Assembly (NCBI GenBank): GCA_946406315.1
Contig: CAMJKD010000001.1
Location: forward strand, 117,667 to 181,666
DNA from: an uncultured Candidatus Saccharibacteria bacterium
Lineage (GTDB): Bacteria; Patescibacteriota; Saccharimonadia; Saccharimonadales; Saccharimonadaceae
Length of the DNA stretch: 64,000 nucleotides
Direction: 5' to 3'
Each line of letters starts with the position of its first letter. Position 1 is the first letter of the stretch. The position numbers and the translations under genes were made by a program. The notes under the pieces are model-generated. The model was given only the letters and a program-made list of their open reading frames with translations. It ran no database searches and was not told the DNA's origin. Positions 60,895-64,000 of the stretch are shown piece by piece.

Positions 60895-61956
60895 CTAACT
60901 CTTAGCCTCTTTTAATACATACTTCGCTTCGCGTGTTTCGCCAACTAGCTCTAGATAACCTTCATCGACTAATTTCCTCAGCCGCCTCTGAATACTGCGC
61001 CGGCTAACTTCTGGTAAAATACTTTCGGCATCAGAAATACTAATTGAGCCAAATTTGGAAACATAGCTTATAATATCTTGATCTTCACGGCTAAGTGATG
61101 CTGCATTCTTGTCTGTTATGGCGAGATTTATCATGCGTATTTCGGCGTCTAATACGTGAAGTGATGTCAAAAAACCATCAGTAAAGTATTCTAGCCACGG
61201 CGTTAGGTCGGATTTTATTGAAAAGGCGTAGTTTTTGCCGCATAAAAGTTGCAAAATGGCGTAATACGCCTTGCGGTCTGAAGCGTAATAGGAATCTAAG
61301 ACCAAAGCACCGTTGCAGTCGTATTGATTCAGCGCTAGGAATAGAGAAGTTAATGCGCGCGCCGTGCGACCATTTCCGTCAGAAAACGGATGAATTGCGG
61401 CAATGCGGAAATGAACTGTAGCGGCAATGATAACTGGATGAATGGAGAATTGGCTTGCATTAATCCAGCTTAGGAGTTCGTCAAGCGCGCCCTCGACCTT
61501 ATCTGCATCAATCGCAGTATAAAGAATCTCATGATCTTGATTTTCGATATAAACTGGTTTTTTGCGAATTTTGCCATTGCGCGTCTTATCTAGGAGGCGG
61601 TCGGTTATGGTACGATGGAGTTCCAAAATATCCTCTAATGTGATTTCGGAGTTGCCATGGCGTCGTTTATCAATGTAATCTAATGCATTTTTATAGTTTT
61701 GAACCTCAATTTCGGCATATTCTTCTTTACTCGGAATCTTGTCTGAAGTGATTACGGCGCGTACCTCGTTAGCGTTTAAAGGATTACCTTCGATGGATGT
61801 AGAACTATGGATAGATTCTACGCTAGCGCGTAGACGAATAGAAGCCTCTACTTCCGGCAAAATGTGGTTACCGCGGATATTATTCTTCAGTTTTTCAATA
61901 TTCTGGAGGTTGCTTTTAATTTTTTCATTGATAGTATATTGGGGCACGTAACTCAT
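60895..61956 (-). CDS. Fic-domain protein with C-terminal winged helix
   Basis: The 353-aa protein has the Fic core motif HPFSDGNGRTAR (about 187), which adds AMP or other phosphate-linked groups to target proteins. An N-terminal inhibitory motif, SSTSIEGN (about 55), is the class II type that blocks ATP binding. A C-terminal winged-helix domain (SISDAESILPEVSRRSIQRR, about 300-353) could bind DNA. The start at 61956 (MSYVPQYTINEKIK) is chosen because TGG-TATAAT ends 6 nt before it. Three operator-like repeats overlap its -35 region, so autoregulation is likely. Confidence 0.88.
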   Translation of the reverse strand: MSYVPQYTINEKIKSNLQNIEKLKNNIRGNHILPEVEASIRLRASVESIHSSTSIEGNPLNANEVRAVITSDKIPSKEEYAEIEVQNYKNALDYIDKRRHGNSEITLEDILELHRTITDRLLDKTRNGKIRKKPVYIENQDHEILYTAIDADKVEGALDELLSWINASQFSIHPVIIAATVHFRIAAIHPFSDGNGRTARALTSLFLALNQYDCNGALVLDSYYASDRKAYYAILQLLCGKNYAFSIKSDLTPWLEYFTDGFLTSLHVLDAEIRMINLAITDKNAASLSREDQDIISYVSKFGSISISDAESILPEVSRRSIQRRLRKLVDEGYLELVGETREAKYVLKEAKS

Positions 61957-61962
61957 ACTTAC

Positions 61963-61968
61963 ATTATA
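61963..61968 (-). promoter_or_regulatory. -10 element of leaderless fic
   Basis: Minus strand TGG-TATAAT ends 6 nt before the ATG at 61956. No ribosome binding site. Confidence 0.6.
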
Positions 61969-61973
61969 CCACA

Positions 61974-62005
61974 TTTGCGCCACTTTTTGCGCCAATTTTG
62001 CGCCA
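61974..62005 (-). promoter_or_regulatory. Three tandem TGGCGCAAA operator-like repeats
   Basis: TTTGCGCCA on the plus strand at 61974, 61986 and 61997, spaced 12 and 11 bp (about one helix turn), placed directly upstream of the fic -10. Likely binding site for the Fic protein's own winged helix or another regulator. Confidence 0.7.
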
Positions 62006-62032
62006 TAATACCTTTGTACGCGAAAGACTTTT

Positions 62033-62063
62033 CATTGAAAAGACCCACTTGCAAACAAGTGGG
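62033..62063 (-). terminator. Minus-strand terminator
   Basis: CCCACTTG/CAAGTGGG stem followed on the minus strand by TCTTTTC. It ends the 62086-62226 fragment before the fic promoter. Confidence 0.65.
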
Positions 62064-62085
62064 CTCACTCCTGTTGAAGTTGGCT

Positions 62086-62226
62086 ACTAAATTGCCCTTC
62101 TTCGGTACGACCTTTGCTTAGGGTTGTATTCCGGATGCTCAAACATCCAATCAATCACGTTATAGAGGCGGCACGTCATCTCGTTTGCTGCATCAACAAG
62201 TTCTCTGCAACGTTCGCCATACCAGA
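62086..62226 (-). pseudogene. 3' fragment of an unknown gene at the island junction
   Basis: The open frame reads WYGERCRELVDAANEMTCRL, then DWMFEHPEYNPKQRSYRRR and stop. It is coding-like but without a start codon; an in-frame TAG lies just upstream, within the recombinase-tail sequence. Probably the 3' end of an island gene cut at the junction. Confidence 0.45.
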
Positions 62227-62305
62227 GCTAGAGCCGTCTTCGGGCTCTTTTTTGTTGCCAATAACGGAGAAGAGTGGGCTTAAAACGTCCGTTCCAAAAA
62301 TTTAG
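62176..62305 (-). pseudogene. 3' remnant of a second serine recombinase
   Basis: The minus strand reads IFGTDVLSPLFSVIGNKKEP, DGSSSGMANVAENLL and a stop. Compare IFGTDDLSPLFSVIYNKKES and DGSNSG in the intact recombinase (48.9 kb). The likeness stops abruptly at 62305 and, on the other side, near the glycine after SSS. It marks either the other end of the integrated island or a scar of an earlier element at the same site. Confidence 0.65.
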
Positions 62306-62329
62306 ATTTCTCTTCCAGAAATGAACTAA

Positions 62330-62428
62330 CGTATCAATGAGTTTCTCAAACAAAGTATCAAGAGTGATGATGTTATTAATCTATTCACTGATGTTGGTGG
62401 TGAATTGAACAGAACCATCGACTGGTAA
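62330..62428 (+). pseudogene. C-terminal fragment of an unknown gene
   Basis: Plus-strand frame RINEFLKQSIKSDDVINL, FTDVGGELNRTIDW and stop, without a start. Coding-like composition and abrupt beginning next to the recombinase remnant suggest a truncated gene. The following 62429-62820 gap is AT-rich and holds no convincing gene. Confidence 0.4.
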
Positions 62429-62792
62429 AAAATACGACTCGGCGCACGAGCTAAGAAATAGTAATTTTTCTAATAAAACGGCAAGCAGGCAACATAGATG
62501 CCTCGAATAGATAAAGGAGAAACTCAGACGTCAGATTAAAACGAGAGTCATGCTATTCAAACTGGATTGTTAGATCAATGATTAGAAATATAATAAATAT
62601 TGAACTCATACTTTCTTAGTCTTTTGGTTCGAGTTATCTTAAATCAGTAAAACTTAAACAAGAGGATTGATAATGTTCGAGAGAATAGGTTGGTGGATAC
62701 ATTCTCAATGGAGGGCGAACTAAGCTAAATAGAAAGCTTAAAAGAATGAAGTAAAAGAGTTAATCGAAGAATTGACCCTTAGCTGTAGTATG

Positions 62793-62818
62793 AAACCACT
62801 GGCTTAGCCGGTGGTTTT
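62793..62818. terminator. Terminator after the BspA-like gene
   Basis: AAACCAC/GTGGTTT stem with T on both sides, just past the stop of the minus-strand surface protein gene. Confidence 0.65.
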
Positions 62819-62820
62819 GT

Positions 62821-63999
62821 CTAATACCACGCCGGGCGCGTTACAGATGATGGAACACCGTTAAACATACCGTTTTTATTCGTAAGGCTTGACGTATCCC
62901 AATTAAAGATTGGATTTAATGAGGTGATACTGCTGCAGCTATTGAACATATAATACATAGTCGTCACGCTCGAGGTATCCCAATTAGAAGCACCATCTAT
63001 ATTAGCAAGGCTGGAGGCACCTTGGAACATAGAGCTCATATCAGTAACGCTTGAAGTATCCCAATCAGATGCGCCATCTATATTAGTTAGTGCTTTTGCA
63101 TTATAGAACATAGCATTCATATTAGTAACACTCGAAGTATCCCAGTCGCTAAGCGCGTCTATATTTGTGAGGCTAGAGGCGCTGTGGAACATTTGCTGCA
63201 TAGTAGTCGCGCTCGAAGTATCCCAACCAGAAGCGCCATCAATATTGCTAAGGCTGGAGGCGCCACGGAACATTCGCTGCATAGTAGTAACGTTCGAAGT
63301 ATCCCAACCAGAAGCGCCATCAATGTTCGTGAGGCTAGAGGTGCCGTAGAACATAGACTGCATAGTAGTAACATTCGAAGTATCCCAGTGAGATGCGCCA
63401 TCTATATCGATTAGTGCTTTTGCGCTATCGAACATATAGTTCATATTAGTGACTTTTGAAGTATCCCAATCAGATGCGCCATCAATGTTCGCAAGGCTAG
63501 AGGCGCCGTAGAACATATAGCCCATATAGGTAACGCTCGAAGTATCCCAATTACTAAGCGCGTCTATATTCGCGAGACTGGAGGCGCCGAAGAACATACC
63601 ATTCATATCAGTTACTTTAGAAGTATTCCAATTAGATGCACCATCAATGTTCGCGAGGCTGGAGGCGCCGCTGAACATACCACTCATATTGGTAACGCTC
63701 GAAGTATCCCAACCGGCTGCGCCATCTATATTTGTAAGGCTGGAGACGCCATAGAACATAGAGCCCATATTAGTAACACTTGAAGTATCCCAGTCGGAAA
63801 GCGCATCTATATTGCTAATTTTAGTGCCACCGAACATAGAGCTCATAGTAGTAACACTTGAAGTGTCCCAACCGGCTGCGCCATCTATATTTGTGAGATT
63901 GGAGGCGTTGTAGAACATAGTGCTCATAGTAGTAACACTCGAAGTGTCCCAACCGGCTGCGCCATCTATATTTGTAAGGCTGGTGGCGTTGTAGAACAT
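62821..63999 (-). CDS. BspA-like surface protein with DUF285 repeats (partial)
   Basis: At least 392 residues; the 5' end runs off the window. It consists of 14 tandem repeats of about 27 residues (81 bp), consensus NIDGASxWDTSSVTxMxxMF with FxGASSLT, the BspA-type leucine-rich/DUF285 pattern. Such repeats form extended solenoids in cell-surface and adhesive proteins of many bacteria, symbionts and host-associated species. The C-terminus ends RPAWY with no sorting signal or membrane anchor, so attachment must come from the missing N-terminus. Near-identical repeats suggest recent expansion by recombination. Confidence 0.9.
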   Translation of the reverse strand: MFYNATSLTNIDGAAGWDTSSVTTMSTMFYNASNLTNIDGAAGWDTSSVTTMSSMFGGTKISNIDALSDWDTSSVTNMGSMFYGVSSLTNIDGAAGWDTSSVTNMSGMFSGASSLANIDGASNWNTSKVTDMNGMFFGASSLANIDALSNWDTSSVTYMGYMFYGASSLANIDGASDWDTSKVTNMNYMFDSAKALIDIDGASHWDTSNVTTMQSMFYGTSSLTNIDGASGWDTSNVTTMQRMFRGASSLSNIDGASGWDTSSATTMQQMFHSASSLTNIDALSDWDTSSVTNMNAMFYNAKALTNIDGASDWDTSSVTDMSSMFQGASSLANIDGASNWDTSSVTTMYYMFNSCSSITSLNPIFNWDTSSLTNKNGMFNGVPSSVTRPAWY

Positions 64000-64000
64000 A

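Noticed and set aside
62673..62723. 16-aa frame MFERIGWWIHSQWRAN with AGAGG upstream
   Set aside because: Single weak signal in an AT-rich gap beside pseudogenes; not enough to support a gene.
62821..63999. Regular 81-bp repeats as a CRISPR array
   Set aside because: The repeats are continuous coding sequence in one frame with variable positions typical of DUF285 repeats; there are no spacers or cas genes.
1..63999. Alternative genetic code (UGA as glycine) used by some CPR lineages
   Set aside because: Many well-recognised genes end at TGA (for example mraY), and recognised proteins have no in-frame TGA; only the decayed gene at 60460-60893 does.

Overview
The window reads as chromosomal DNA of a small-genome bacterium of the Patescibacteria/CPR, most likely Saccharibacteria (TM7). 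This is inferred from gene content, not from a search. The signs are a minimal cell-wall/division cluster (rsmH, ftsL-like, ftsI, mraY, ftsW, murG), a C-terminally short UvrC, single-gene glycolytic enzymes (pgi, eno, pyk, pgk), many membrane-anchored unknowns with basic N-termini, a membrane-anchored TraG/VirD4-like ATPase and a sigma-region-4/HARE-HTH regulator. TAA, TAG and TGA all end genes normally, so the code is standard bacterial. Promoters follow TTGNCA-17-TANAAT, often with an extended TG before the -10, and many start codons lie only 6-7 nt after the -10, which implies frequent leaderless mRNAs.

Layout. 0-15 kb: small unknowns, tRNA-Leu, sortase, a PEGA-domain protein, pgi/eno, membrane-anchored unknowns, uvrC, a 4-TM holin-like protein, secG and an OppA-like protein. 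15-22 kb: surface protein, a tRNA-Lys with two tandem tRNA-like derivatives, a HExxH protein, tRNA-Val, typA and a zinc-ribbon membrane protein. 22.5-29.7 kb: the dcw-type cluster, in which two similar 20-22 aa micro-ORFs precede rsmH and ftsL. 29.7-33.8 kb: tRNA-Glu, a promoter-to-terminator unit for a ~570-nt structured RNA, then pyk, pgk and an FtsQ-like protein. 33.8-34.8 kb: a 1.07-kb repeat-rich non-coding stretch. 34.8-48.7 kb: TraG/VirD4-like ATPase, adk, the sigma4/HARE protein, topA, a dCMP-deaminase family protein, a minus-strand ncRNA unit, pth, a PIN-PhoH protein, der and a VanZ-like protein.

48.8-62.3 kb is an accessory island next to tRNA-Glu(CUC). A large serine recombinase reads antisense through the tRNA at its 3' end. 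It is followed by an AlwI-family type IIS restriction system with a two-headed adenine methyltransferase, a 509-aa membrane protein, tiny genes, a DUF4417 operon carrying a toxin-like protein and a possible partner, pseudogenes, and a Fic protein behind three operator-like repeats. A diverged copy of the recombinase 3' end lies at 62.2-62.3 kb and suggests the other junction. The window ends inside a BspA-like surface protein with 27-residue DUF285 repeats.

How the parts fit: the core regions supply glycolysis, peptidoglycan precursor transfer and septal synthesis, secretion, translation quality control and DNA repair. The surface and accessory regions supply cell-surface proteins, a coupling-type ATPase, and mobile defence or toxin cargo. 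No rRNA, CRISPR array or insertion sequence was seen.
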